Shown: positions 36,054-44,833, counted from the stretch's first letter. The stretch: 47,617 nt of DNA from CAWIUB01 sp963839175 (GCA_963839175.1 CAWIUB010000028.1:1-47617), one strand, 5' to 3'. Numbers and translations: made by a program. The notes: generated from the sequence alone by a model not told the origin.

Positions 36054-36620
36054 TCAGTAGTAGAGATGCGCCCAGCGATCGAGCAGGCTCCGGTATGTCT
36101 TCGGTCGCATGATCCGAAGCCCAGTTTCTCGCGCGATGAACGCCGCCGCGGTGGGCAACCGGCGCTCTACGGTCATGAAGGCATCACAGCGCCAGTCGAG
36201 GGCCTCCTGCAGGAGACGGCGATCTGTCAGGCTGATCATCCCGAACCGCCGCTCGTTGAAGGTCGCGCCTGGTGTCGGCGGCGCCTCCCCCTCGGGCTGG
36301 ATCAGCCAGGTGTCCAGGACGTCATAGACCCACTGGGTGAACCGAGGCTTGTTCCGGGCCTCGACCTCCCGAAGACTCGCCTCGGTCACCACGAACTCGA
36401 ACATGGCGCGCTCGTTGATCTTGAAGATCATTCGCAGGGCTTCGATCTCGTTAGCCAGACCCTCGACCCTGCCTGCCCGGCCCACCGGCTCGAACGGCTC
36501 GTCCTCGAAGATCTCGCCGCCGAAGTCGTAGAGCTTCTGCAGTACTGAGGTGTCGAGGTAGATCCGGCGGGGGAGCGAAGGCCACGCCTGCACCGGATCG
36601 TCGTCAGCCCGTGTCGTCAC
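36054..36620 (-). CDS. PIN-domain-like protein
   Basis: The 188-residue protein has an N-terminal PIN nuclease signature (RRIYLDTSVLQKLYDFGGEI, first catalytic Asp near residue 24). A helical middle follows (FEFVVTEASLREVEARNKPR, with a possible catalytic Glu). The final acidic motif region is SLTDRRLLQEALDWRCDAFM. PIN domains are metal-dependent RNases and often act as toxins, though stand-alone ones occur. GTG 36620 overlaps the stop codon of the upstream gene (GTGA). No classic small antitoxin is present. The partner is a 219-residue protein, larger than usual, so this may be an unusual two-gene system. Confidence 0.75.
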   Translation of the reverse strand: MTTRADDDPVQAWPSLPRRIYLDTSVLQKLYDFGGEIFEDEPFEPVGRAGRVEGLANEIEALRMIFKINERAMFEFVVTEASLREVEARNKPRFTQWVYDVLDTWLIQPEGEAPPTPGATFNERRFGMISLTDRRLLQEALDWRCDAFMTVERRLPTAAAFIARETGLRIMRPKTYRSLLDRWAHLYY

Positions 36621-37276
36621 GACAATGCGCTGTCGATCGTCGCCGCCACGCTCGAACCGGCCCGCAGGTCGATCAGCGCGATTGCGCCGTCGCTCAGTTC
36701 GCCGATGATCGTCGTGACCAGCACGCCATGGACTGCCCACTCACGCATCCGCCGCAGCTCGTTGTCGCTCGGGCGGGGGAGCTCCAACCGGCCAGGCTGA
36801 AGCGGCTGCTCAACCGCGACCACGCAGCAGGTCCCGGCACCGGCGGCAAGCCGGATGCGCCCGACGAAGGTGGTCTTGTCGGCGTTCTTGCTCGGCCACC
36901 CGTTTAGGTCGGCCCCCGGGCGCTCCATGAAGAGGCTGAAGGTCGTGGGGTCGGCGTCGCGCGCGACAGGGATGAGCACGACTTCGTCCGGAGCGGGGTC
37001 CTCGCGGTGAGCCACCGCCACTGGCTGCACGATGCCGACGGCTCGCGTGTAACCCGGAATCACGTCGTCGGGCCTGGTCCAGGTGAACCGCTCCTTTCGG
37101 CCCTCCTTCATGTGCCACCGGTCGGACGCGTGCAGGCTGAAGTGCCACTTCTTCCCGTACGCCTCGCGCTCCAGGAAGAGTTCGGCCCGCTTCATGCCAG
37201 AGCGCACGCGCCAGTAGGCCGACCTCTTGCGGCCCGTCGTTATGCCGAACTGGATGATCGGGCTGCGGTTATCCAC
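36617..37276 (-). CDS. Hypothetical partner of the PIN-domain protein
   Basis: The 219-residue protein has no recognised domain. It is likely beta-rich, with segments IIQFGITTGRKRSAYWRVRS, KKWHFSLHASDRWHMKEGRK and VIPGYTRAVGIVQPVAVAHR. A Cys pair (GAGTCCVVAVEQPL) lies in the middle. It starts at GTG 37276, which lies in TTATCCACA (37269-37277). The four-base overlap with the PIN gene implies translational coupling. Whether it inhibits the PIN protein or directs it to a target cannot be told from sequence. Confidence 0.6.
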   Translation of the reverse strand: MDNRSPIIQFGITTGRKRSAYWRVRSGMKRAELFLEREAYGKKWHFSLHASDRWHMKEGRKERFTWTRPDDVIPGYTRAVGIVQPVAVAHREDPAPDEVVLIPVARDADPTTFSLFMERPGADLNGWPSKNADKTTFVGRIRLAAGAGTCCVVAVEQPLQPGRLELPRPSDNELRRMREWAVHGVLVTTIIGELSDGAIALIDLRAGSSVAATIDSALS

Positions 37277-37701
37277 AACGCTCGACGGTAATGGTTTGCG
37301 ACAGGCTCCGCTTCCATTTGGGTCGCCACCGAATGCTTACCGGGTCAATTCGTTCCCTGCGTCAGTAGGTGCAGTTGTCACATCCCGGTCCTGACCTTTG
37401 TAGCTGCCGCCGTGCTCGGCTGGTCGGCCAGGGCAAGGGTGGCGCTCGCACCATCGCCCAGCGACGCCGTAGGCGCCCTTGCGGCGGCCGGGCAGCCGTG
37501 GACGATCCGGGCTGCGGAGGGCAGGCACATCAACCGTCACGGACCTCTGGGAAGGGCAGCTCATCCGGTAGCGCCGCCCGGCCGCTGGCCGAGAACGGCG
37601 CGTCAGCGGCGCAGCGCAGGCCGAGCGAGCCGGGCGGTTGCGCGGCCGGCAGGCCGCGCCTTTGATCTACAAGAGGATTGTTCGGCAACTGGTGATCACG
37701 A

Positions 37702-37729
37702 GAGCGGGTGATGGGAATCGCACCCGCAC
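37702..37729 (-). tRNA. tRNA-Gly 3'-end-like relic
   Basis: Read on the minus strand, a T-arm-like GCGGGTGCGATTCCC is followed by an ACCCGCTC acceptor-like end, which resembles the 3' part of bacterial tRNA-Gly genes (usual T-loop TTC is TGC here). A degenerate anticodon arm (AGCTCGTTCCGAGCT) lies upstream at about 37733-37747. D-arm and 5' acceptor are not recognisable and no CCA follows. It may be a pseudo-tRNA or an old attachment-site scar. Confidence 0.3.
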
Positions 37730-37774
37730 GGTCAGCTCGGAACGAGCTCGTTGGGGCTGGATCGTTCGGCGTTA

Positions 37775-37789
37775 ACCACCCGGCAATAA
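37775..37789. repeat. 15-bp repeat ACCACCCGGCAATAA, copy 1
   Basis: Identical to 40397-40411, and both are followed by a C/G-rich GCGCTC within 12 bp. The second copy sits at the end of a sequence whose core resembles the 85-bp elements. Confidence 0.6.
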
Positions 37790-38076
37790 CTGCCGCGCTC
37801 GGTTCAGCCAGCGGCGCCGGTTCGGACCTCTACGCCAGCGGTGCCGCACCTTCGGAAGCCACCCCGTTTGGCGCACGATATCCGTCTGATTGCGCGGCGA
37901 CATCCCTGCGCAGAAGGTGCGCGTTATCCGCACGGATCAGGTGATCGGGGGTATCGCCCTCATTCTTCAACCGGTTCCGCGGTCGCACCTACGACTCACA
38001 TGTGCACGGACCGACAATCGGGGGCCTGACACTGGCTTTCTGTCGCCCCCCAAGGAGGCGGTCTGGCACCAGCCGG

Positions 38077-38145
38077 GTGGACCCCGAAGAAGAGCGGCTC
38101 TACCACGAGATCCGCCGCCGCACCGACGTCGTCGGCATCTTGCCC
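38077..38145 (+). pseudogene. IS256-family transposase scrap
   Basis: Reads VDPEEERLYHEIRRRTDVVG in the plus frame, matching the conserved EIRRRTDVVGIFP tail of IS256-type transposases. Only about 22 codons survive. The sequence on both sides is unrelated. Confidence 0.5.
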
Positions 38146-38276
38146 CTCCGCGGATCCCTTTTGTGCCTGCTCGCGCCGCCGCGGCGGCGAGCCTTGCACT
38201 CGGCCCGGTCAGGCATCCCAGCTCGCCAGGACCGCAACGTCTCTGCAGCGTGTTCGATCTCGGGCACAATCGTGAT

Positions 38277-38334
38277 GTGGATCCTGTCCAGGCGGGCTGG
38301 GATGCGCTGCGCTCGGGGGACTGGCGGCGAGCGT
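38277..38334 (+). pseudogene. Regulator or TPR gene start truncated by IS630
   Basis: GTG 38277 opens VDPVQAGWDALRSGDWRRAS, a beginning typical of LuxR- or TPR-type regulators. It is preceded by a leaderless-type -10 (CACAAT, 7 nt away). It is cut at 38335, where an IS630 terminus CTAGTGCAGTGTCTCGG begins. The rest of the gene is not found in the window. Confidence 0.5.
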
Positions 38335-39102
38335 CTAGTGCAGTGTCTCGGTTTTAACTGGCGATCGGTTGGAGGGCGACTCGCCCGCGGCGACCTTGGC
38401 GAGGATTTGCTCGGCGGTGGCAGTCCAGACGAATGGTTGGGTCGTCGTTGTTGGCTTCCAGGTAGTCCTCGATCGCGGTGATGAGGTCATGGACGCTGTG
38501 GAACACGCCGCGGCGGATGGCCTTGTCGGTCAGTTCGCGGAACCACCGTTCGACCAGATTAAGCCATGAGCGAGGAGGTGGGCGTGAAGTGCAGGTGGAA
38601 CCGTGGGTGCTTGGCTAGCCAGGCTTTGACGTTCGGGGTGCTTGTGGGTGCCGTAGTTGTCGCAGATCAGGTGGATTTGCAGTCCTTTGGGTACCTCGCG
38701 GTCGATGATGCGGAGGAATTTGAAGAATTCAGTGTTGCGGTGCCGCGGTAGGCAGCGGCCGATCACGGCTCCGGTGAGCACGTTCAGCGCGGCGAACAGG
38801 GTGGTGGTGCCGTTGCGCTTGTAGTCATGGGTCATCGTGCCGGCCCGGCCCTTCTTCATCGGCAGCGACGGCTGGGTGCGGTCCAGGGCCTGGATCTGGA
38901 TTTTTCGTCCATGCACAACACCACGGCCTGCTCGGGCGGATTCAGGTACAAACCCGACCACGTCGACGAGCTTGTCCTCGAACTGCTTATCGTTGGACAG
39001 TTTGAAGGTCTCCACCCGATGGGGCTGCAGGCCCCGAGCCGACCAGATCCGTTGTACCGTCGCCGGACTCACTCCCACCTGCGTTTCGCCATCGACCGGC
39101 AC
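38335..39102 (-). pseudogene. IS630-family transposase remnant
   Basis: About 250 codons of an IS630 DDE transposase on the minus strand: VSPATVQRIWSARGLQPHRV, then the first Asp motif CMDEKS in a second frame. After that come TQPSLPMKKGRAGTMTHDYK and LICDNYGTHKHP (second Asp) in the first frame. Another frame has LVERWFRELTDKAIRR with the catalytic Glu, and the stop is at 38354. At least three frameshifts exist, and the N-terminal ~170 residues with the HTH are missing. The right terminus is at 38335, and the left end is lost near 39102. Confidence 0.8.
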
Positions 39103-39114
39103 GACCAGTGCGTC

Positions 39115-39610
39115 TCACCCGGCGGAGTTGTCGTGCAAGGTGGCATGCACGATCGCTTCCACCTGCTCCGCTGCGCCGACTGGGAAGACGCGCAGCCCGA
39201 GCTTGTGCCCGGAGCCGAAGGGCAGCGAACACTCCCCGACCGCTGGCGTACCCGATCCGGATCGGAACGGGCGAGACGAGGTTCCTCGCGCGATCGCGAC
39301 AAGCTCGCGGAAAGATCGAGCATGGGGGTCCACCGCCGTCAGTAGCTGATGCGCATGCCGACTCATCACCGACGCGCTGCCACATCGGGACCATGCCCTG
39401 CAGTTCGGCGCCGATGATCAATGCATCAGCGTCGATCCTGCGCGCGCCGAAGCAAATCGAGCGCACCGAATAGCGGCCCCGGCGGCCTCGTACCTTGATC
39501 AAATCCGCCAACGGCCGGCAGCCCTCGCACCGATACCGGCTGTCGTACCGGTCAGAGCAAATCGGACCGCCTCCTTGGTCAGGAACGTCAAGTCGAACGT
39601 GCGGGCCCAT
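39115..39610 (-). pseudogene. Degenerate hypothetical protein
   Basis: Two frames read like one decayed protein: SDRYDSRYRCEGCRPLADLI, then KVRGRRGRYSVRSICFGARR and DALIIGAELQGMVPMWQRV. After a break near 39370 come RHAHQLLTAVDPHARSFREL and LGLRVFPVGAAEQVEAIVHA. The first part has a CEGC pair and a basic RGRRGRY stretch. The family was not recognised. It adjoins the truncated IS630. Confidence 0.4.
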
Positions 39611-39884
39611 AACAGACGCGGTACCCGGCCGCCGAAGCGGTCCGAGCCTGCCGATTCTCTCTTGAGCGCTCGCGATGCGTCCACGATGTCGCTTCTCTCG
39701 GCGTGTCGGCAGCTCGTGGACATGCTCTCTTGAGCTGTGTCCGCGACGTCCGCACCCACGGTTTCCCTTCGTCGCTGCGTCTTCTTCGCTCGCACGCTGG
39801 TAGGCGGGTCAGGCCGGAGACATGTCCATGACGTCGAAGACCTGGATGTACGGACGCCCGGCGGCGGCGGCTCAAAAGAACGCC

Positions 39885-40278
39885 GATTGTTCCGACCTCG
39901 TGATTGTCGCGACGTCGTCGCGGATTCCCTTGCGAAACAGGAGTTTCCGCTGGTGAGGTCGGAACAATCCAGCGTCTGGCTGGCACACTGGCCAGTGGGT
40001 GGTGAGCTGACGTAATCGAGCGGGTTGAGCCCTGGCCCGATACGCCATACCGACAAGGCGAACCGCACGAGACTCCATACACAGCTGGACATCCTCGTGA
40101 TCGAGGACGCGGACGCTCACCAACACGCCTCGCCGATCACGGCCGGCCGATCCCACGTTGCGCTGATCGCGGCCCGCAGCGACGGACTCGGATTGTTCCG
40201 ACTTCAGCTGCAGGAATTCCCCCCACCTTGCGCGCCGTTCAGCGTCCAGGTCGGAACAATCGCGAGGTCGGAACAATC
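39885..40278. repeat. Module 2: inverted pair of ~85-bp elements around 221 bp
   Basis: Element 39885-39969 has perfect 13-bp inverted ends GATTGTTCCGACC and GGTCGGAACAATC and a core GCGGATTCCCTTGCG, AAACAGGAGTTTCC. Element 40191-40278 is its opposite-orientation partner, with GATTGTTCCGAC at the left and two GGTCGGAACAATC words at the right (40249-40261, 40266-40278). The spacer holds no sound gene. A minus-strand reading contains GVLVSVRVLDHEDVQLCMES, weakly similar to the one in module 1. Geometry and core match module 1. Confidence 0.8.
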
Positions 40279-40396
40279 GGCGATCTCGCGCGGGTCGCGG
40301 CGACGTCACGCGCAGGGGTCGAGCCTGCTAGCCACGGCGAGCTGGGTCGATGAGCCGACGCGGCAGAGCCTGTGGCGTCAGGGTTTCAGCGGGTTC

Positions 40397-40411
40397 ACCA
40401 CCCGGCAATAA
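40397..40411. repeat. 15-bp repeat ACCACCCGGCAATAA, copy 2
   Basis: Identical to 37775-37789. The preceding bases (CTGTGGCGTCAGGGTTTCAG, 40370-40389) resemble the core of the 35220 element (CTTGCGGCGCAGGGGTTTCG). It may therefore mark one end of a further member of that class. Confidence 0.6.
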
Positions 40412-41148
40412 GTAACGCGCTCTCGGACCCACCGATGGACGTCGACCAGCACTGCCGAATGGGTGCGCGCGTTGAGGATGCACGATCGTTGTATCGGTAT
40501 GCGGCAGGCTGCATATCGCTCCAGCGCGGCGGGATCCACCCATCGGTCGGTTGTCTGCCGGCGTCGGTGGCGGGTCGAGCCTGAGAGTTGGCTGTCTGCG
40601 GGGTGGTGGCTACGAATGGCCGGGGGACAGGGGCGCGAACGGCCGGATCGTGGCACGATTTCCAGCCGCCACGGGGCGGCGTAGCCGCGTGTCTTCGGCA
40701 AGACAGCCCTCGTACTCTCGCGATCGCCTATCACCTTCCCGATCGCGTGCCGAAAGGAGTGGTGGCCTGGCCCGTCGGCGACCCCCAACGCCCTAACCTA
40801 GTGGACGCCCTCCGAACTGGCGGGTGTTGATCTCATCGGTGACAGGCGGCCAGGCGCTGCCCCCATAACCGCGTCACACAAGAAAGAACTGAGCACCGGA
40901 CTTGATCTACGGTCTGGAAACCCCGCGGTCCAGGCAAACGGCATCTGGACGATGCTGTTGCTTCCGAGGTCATCGCGGCGCGGGCGCCTGGTGATCTGTC
41001 TGGGAAATGACCCGGCGGCGTGTGGGGCGCCGAGGAGGCGGCTCGCTGCGTTGTCGTCATCACCAATTGCCACCGCTATTGGCTTCTCCTCCGCCTAATG
41101 CCTTCACCCGGATCACCACATCCACCGCCGCATATCCCCGACAGACCT
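40412..41148. other. Region of about 740 bp without a supported gene
   Basis: Readings on both strands lack ribosome-binding sites. A minus-strand frame around 40430-40590 (LVDVHRWVRERV) might be decayed coding DNA. It separates the repeat block from the chromosomal hydrolase gene. Confidence 0.45.
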
Positions 41149-41973
41149 CTAGTCATCCAGGAATGACAGAACCTGTTCGGCGAAGCCGTGTGGGTCCGCG
41201 AGATGGGCTATGTGCGTCTGCCCGTCGAGGACTCGGATCCGTGCGTCGGGCATGGCTTTGGCAATGACCTCTGGGTCCGCTTTGACCTCGTCGAGGCTGT
41301 TCGCTCCGACAAGTAGCAGTACCGGTATCGTGATCTTCGCGGCCGCCTCAGGCTCGAAGGCCTGGGCACCGAAGGCACGCACCTCGCGGGGAATGGTCGC
41401 GGCGGCAGCGACGCGCGCCGGCCAGGTGGGGCTTGCCTTGAGGCTGGCGATTTCCGCCTCGGACATCATGACCACGGTCCGGTAGAAGGTCTCCAGCAGC
41501 TCCTCGGACTGGCCTTGTGCAAGCAGGGACTCCAAGTGGCGCATGCTGTCGGGCGGCGGCGTGCGGTGTGCGACGTTCGGCACCGGCCAGCCCTCGTAGA
41601 GCACGAGCTTGCGAACATTGCGGGTTAGGGCAGCAGCGCCGAAAGCGATGTTCCCGCCGTAGGAGTGGCCGAGCAGGTCCACTGGGGTGCCAGCGGCGGC
41701 AGCGGTCGCGTCGACCACCGCCACGACGTCCGCCTGCTCGTTGGCGAGGGAGTAGGTCGTGCTGTCACCGCTTCCTCCTCGGCCGCGCCGGTCCACGGCA
41801 CGGACAGCCACGTGCGCTTCGAGCATCGGCAGTACGAGGCGCCACGTGGTGTGGTCCGACGACGTGCCGTGCACAAGGACGACCGGCCGTCCGACGCCTG
41901 AGCCGAACACGGCGATCTCAATGCCATCTGGGGATGTCACGTACGTCGGTTTTGTTGATGCGATTGTCGTCAT
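41149..41973 (-). CDS. Alpha/beta-hydrolase
   Basis: The 274-residue product has the hydrolase fold: oxyanion-hole VVLVHGTSSDHTTWR, nucleophile elbow LLGHSYGGNIAFG (Ser about residue 105), an acidic residue near PVLLLVGANSLDEVKADPE, and a C-terminal catalytic His in GQTHIAHLADPHGFAEQVLS. The substrate is unknown, and such proteins are often annotated as haloperoxidase- or esterase-like. ATG 41973 follows GGGAG. The HD-GYP gene lies 66 nt upstream on the same strand. Confidence 0.9.
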   Translation of the reverse strand: MTTIASTKPTYVTSPDGIEIAVFGSGVGRPVVLVHGTSSDHTTWRLVLPMLEAHVAVRAVDRRGRGGSGDSTTYSLANEQADVVAVVDATAAAAGTPVDLLGHSYGGNIAFGAAALTRNVRKLVLYEGWPVPNVAHRTPPPDSMRHLESLLAQGQSEELLETFYRTVVMMSEAEIASLKASPTWPARVAAAATIPREVRAFGAQAFEPEAAAKITIPVLLLVGANSLDEVKADPEVIAKAMPDARIRVLDGQTHIAHLADPHGFAEQVLSFLDD

Positions 41974-42039
41974 CGGATGCTCCCTTCGCCCGTAGGGCGT
42001 CAAGACTCGCTCGTGGGCGCGACATGCGCATCGGTAGAG

Positions 42040-43581
42040 CTACCTATCTCCGTCCAGCAGGTGATGCTCGACCGCAAACAGCGTCGCGGCGGCGCGACTG
42101 GACACGCCGATCTTGGTGTAGATGTGCTGCACATGGTGTTCGGCGGTGCGCCGGGAAATGACCAGCCGGGCGGCGATCTGCGCGTTGCCGTACCCCCGCG
42201 CTAGGAGGCCGAGCACTTCGACCTCGCGGTCGGACAGCCCCTTCGGCAACTGCGGTCGGGTCGGCACCGTCGGGCGACCGGCGGCCGCCAGCACGGCGCG
42301 CACGGCATCAGCATCGAGCGTGCCCCGACGCGTTTCATCGAGCAGGCAACGCTCGGCCTGACCCAGCGAGAAGGCCGATCGGTGCGGCCGGCGCGAAGTC
42401 AGGCCTTGGTAGGTGTCCGCGACGGCCAGGATGCGGGCCGGCACGGACAGGTCGGCGCCTACGGAACCGCGGTAGTAGCCACTGCCGTCAAGCCGTTCGT
42501 GATGCCGGCCGACCAGGGGGGCGAGCCGGGCGAGCTCGGTCGAGCCGGCCAGGATGCGCTCTGAGTGGTACGGGTGCAACCGCACCTGCTCCCACTGATC
42601 GGCGGTTAGCTTCCCCGGTCGGTCCCACACTGCGTTCGAGATGGCGACCCGGCCAACGTCATGCAACAGCCCCGCTACAGCGAGATCAGACCTGGTGCGC
42701 TCGGCCAGGTGGAGATGCTCAGCGGCCCCGGCAGCCAGCCCCGCTACGCCCCGGGAATGGCCAAGGAAATACGGGCTCTTAAGGTCGGCTAAATCGCCGA
42801 AAACCTCGGCGACGAGCCGCAGGTCAGGCACTTCGACCTGGGGGAGCGGTTCGGTGGCCAGCATGACGTTGCGCGGGTCGTCCGCGGCAAGTTCGGTCAG
42901 CCACTCGCCTGCGTGGTCCGCGAACTGGGCCACCAAAGCGGGATCGAGCATCCCACCGGCCCGGTGGCGTACCGCTTCGACCGCCAGGTCACCTCCGCCT
43001 ATCGAGTCGAAGATGGCGGCGATGCCGGCCAGCCGCGCGATGCGCGCGCCGAGAGGAATGTCGTCGCCGTTCAGCGCACCTGGCGAATTGTGGCCCCGCC
43101 ACATGTCATAGGCATGGAACAGACTGAGCTGGACGTCCTCAGGCAACTGCAGCCGTCGCGCAACGTCCCGGCCGACCTCGCATGCCGTAGCGGTGAATTC
43201 TGTGCTCCAACGGCGACCCTTGATGAGGACAGCAACGGTCAGCCGCGCACGCTCCGCCACCGGCTTATCCCGCGTCAGAGTCGGCAGGAACGTGCCGAAT
43301 AGGTCCGCTGGCGATCCGGCGTCGGTGCGGGCCGCCGCCGTGTTTGTGAGGAGTTCATCGCCGAATAGCCGCGCTGTCTCCCGGGCGTAGCCCACACAGC
43401 CGATGTGCTGTAACAGCGCGGTGTAGCAGGCCGCTCGTACCTCCGCTGCCGGCAGGTCGAGGGACTCAGCCAGTCGAGTCGCCAGGGCGCACGAACGCAC
43501 CGATGTGCCTGCCTGCAGCCCGAAGCCGAGGTCGGCAACTCGCGACAACCCGGCCAACAGGTCCGCCAGCCTCACCGCCAC
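42040..43581 (-). CDS. HD-GYP domain protein with LuxR-type DNA-binding tail
   Basis: The 513-residue protein is helical over its first ~290 residues (an HD-like, partly degenerate half). An HD-GYP phosphodiesterase domain follows (about 290-420): LLHDVGRVAISNAVWDRPGK, then HHERLDGSGYYRG (HHExxDGxGYxxG). A LuxR C-terminal helix-turn-helix follows (about 445-505): LSDREVEVLGLLARGYGNAQ, then SRRTAEHHVQHIYTKIGVSS. HD-GYP domains cleave cyclic-di-GMP or related dinucleotides. Joined to a DNA-binding tail, the protein could couple nucleotide turnover to transcription, for example of the downstream hydrolase. Starts at GTG 43581. Confidence 0.88.
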   Translation of the reverse strand: MAVRLADLLAGLSRVADLGFGLQAGTSVRSCALATRLAESLDLPAAEVRAACYTALLQHIGCVGYARETARLFGDELLTNTAAARTDAGSPADLFGTFLPTLTRDKPVAERARLTVAVLIKGRRWSTEFTATACEVGRDVARRLQLPEDVQLSLFHAYDMWRGHNSPGALNGDDIPLGARIARLAGIAAIFDSIGGGDLAVEAVRHRAGGMLDPALVAQFADHAGEWLTELAADDPRNVMLATEPLPQVEVPDLRLVAEVFGDLADLKSPYFLGHSRGVAGLAAGAAEHLHLAERTRSDLAVAGLLHDVGRVAISNAVWDRPGKLTADQWEQVRLHPYHSERILAGSTELARLAPLVGRHHERLDGSGYYRGSVGADLSVPARILAVADTYQGLTSRRPHRSAFSLGQAERCLLDETRRGTLDADAVRAVLAAAGRPTVPTRPQLPKGLSDREVEVLGLLARGYGNAQIAARLVISRRTAEHHVQHIYTKIGVSSRAAATLFAVEHHLLDGDR

Positions 43582-44060
43582 GCCTTAACACTCTCAGGCC
43601 GCCGGCCGCAACGTCACTGATCGGCGACCGGATGGCGCATTCGCTCCAGTCGTGTTAGTACCGCCGTCTGTCCTGGAGGTCCGGCTCGCCAGGTAGGCGT
43701 CCCGTTCGAGCTGGGACAGCACTGACCGTGAGGAGTGTGACAGCACGCCGCGCCGTGGGAGCCTACATCGAACTGATCACCCGCGTCCCGCTCACTCCGC
43801 GACCGCTGCGCGTTCTGCGGACCCGCTGGGCAGGCATCGCCTTGTGGTGGGGTGCGGACGCCGTGCGTCAGGTAATGCGGGCGTCTGGCCACCGGAAACT
43901 CGAACTACTCCGATACGTGGGTAGTGCGAGCCGCGAGGTCGCGGGGGCGCCTCCTCCTTTTGCGTATCGAGGGTCGTTCGCTTCATCACCGAGTTATCAG
44001 GCTCGATTGCAACCAGATGAATACGCCTTCAGCTTCGACTCCCCGAGCGGAGGGTAGTCC
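43582..44060. other. Intergenic region between divergent genes
   Basis: It lies between the HD-GYP gene (minus) and the DUF4118 gene (plus), so both promoters should be here. A plus reading at 43728-44057 has low-quality composition and no ribosome-binding site, and it is left out. Confidence 0.5.
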
Positions 44061-44833
44061 GTGGATGAGACGGACGAGACAAGAGTGAATGGGTTGCATT
44101 GGTTGACCCGCGGTCGAGTGGCGGTGCTGGCTGGTGTGTTCGGACCGCCTGCATTGTGCGCCGTGCTCGTGCCGTTTCGGCAGAGCTTCGCCAACACCGA
44201 GGCGGCTCTGGTGCTGGTGGCGGGGATCGTCGCGGTGGCCGCGCTCGGCAACCGGCTCGGCGGATGGCTCGCCGCGATCTCGGCCGGTATCTGGTTCGAC
44301 TTTTTCCTGACCAAGCCGTATGAGCATTTCTCTATCACCTCGCGGACGGATATCCAGACGACGCTGCTGCTGTTCGCTGTCGGCGGCGGGGTCACCGAAC
44401 TCGCCGTGTGGGGCCGTCGTCAGCATGCGCGGGCAGGTCAGCAGGCGGCCTATATTGCCGGGCTGCATGCCGCCTCGGAGGTGGTCGCGACCGGCGGGTC
44501 GCCGACCGAGCTGGCCGACCGGGTAGGCCAGCTGTTGACGGATATTCTCAGCCTTCAAAAGTGCCACGTCCATTTCGGCACCGGCCGGGGCAATCCGAGG
44601 CTGCAGCACGACGGCACACTTGGGGAGGGACGAATTGGGACGTCGACAATGAGGGCTTCCCTTCGAATGAAGAAACCGAGTTGCTTGTCTCGGCCGGCGG
44701 CCGGTTCTGGGGGCGGTTTCTGATGACCCCGGCGCCCGAATCGCGGCCTAACCTGACGAAACGTCTGGTCGCGGTCTCGCTCGCGGACCAGGTGGGCGCT
44801 GCGCTGGCCGGGTATCAGCCGGGCCCAGGCTGA
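44061..44833 (+). pseudogene. DUF4118 (KdpD-like) membrane sensor, frameshifted
   Basis: Starts at GTG 44061. It has four membrane helices (about residues 20-110, with EAALVLVAGIVAVAALGNRL and FDFFLTKPYEHFSITS), the DUF4118 module found in KdpD-type sensors. A soluble part follows with SLQKCHVHFGTGRGNPRLQH. Near 44620-44630 the frame breaks. The expected end NWDVDNEGFPSNEETELLVS, then GRFLMTPAPESRPNLTKRLV, continues to the stop at 44833. There is no kinase domain. It faces a KdpE-like relic, so the pair may once have formed a K+-linked or stress signalling set. Confidence 0.75.

Larger units (their letters stand above)
37277..38076. other. Non-coding or decayed region of about 800 bp
   Basis: No ORF is supported on either strand. 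It contains a tRNA-Gly-like relic (37702-37729), the word ACCACCCGGCAATAA (37775-37789) that recurs at 40397, and TCCCTGCGCAGAAGG near 37908. That last word also occurs in the leader of the IS1380 element at about 10510. Confidence 0.5.

Noticed and set aside
37269..37277. TTATCCACA, a perfect DnaA-box consensus
   Set aside because: It is a single copy overlapping the GTG start of the PIN partner gene, with no cluster of boxes and no dnaA or dnaN nearby. It is not evidence of an origin.
35191..40278. A CRISPR array, considered because short words recur
   Set aside because: The words occur as inverted pairs with irregular spacing, there are no regular repeat-spacer units and no cas genes.
40378..40788. 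A 136-codon minus-strand ORF
   Set aside because: It overlaps a repeat end and lacks a start signal. Only a few residues look protein-like.
43728..44057. A 109-codon ORF between the HD-GYP and DUF4118 genes
   Set aside because: There is no ribosome-binding site at a useful distance, it ends 4 nt before the DUF4118 start, and it shows no domain. It more likely covers the divergent promoters.
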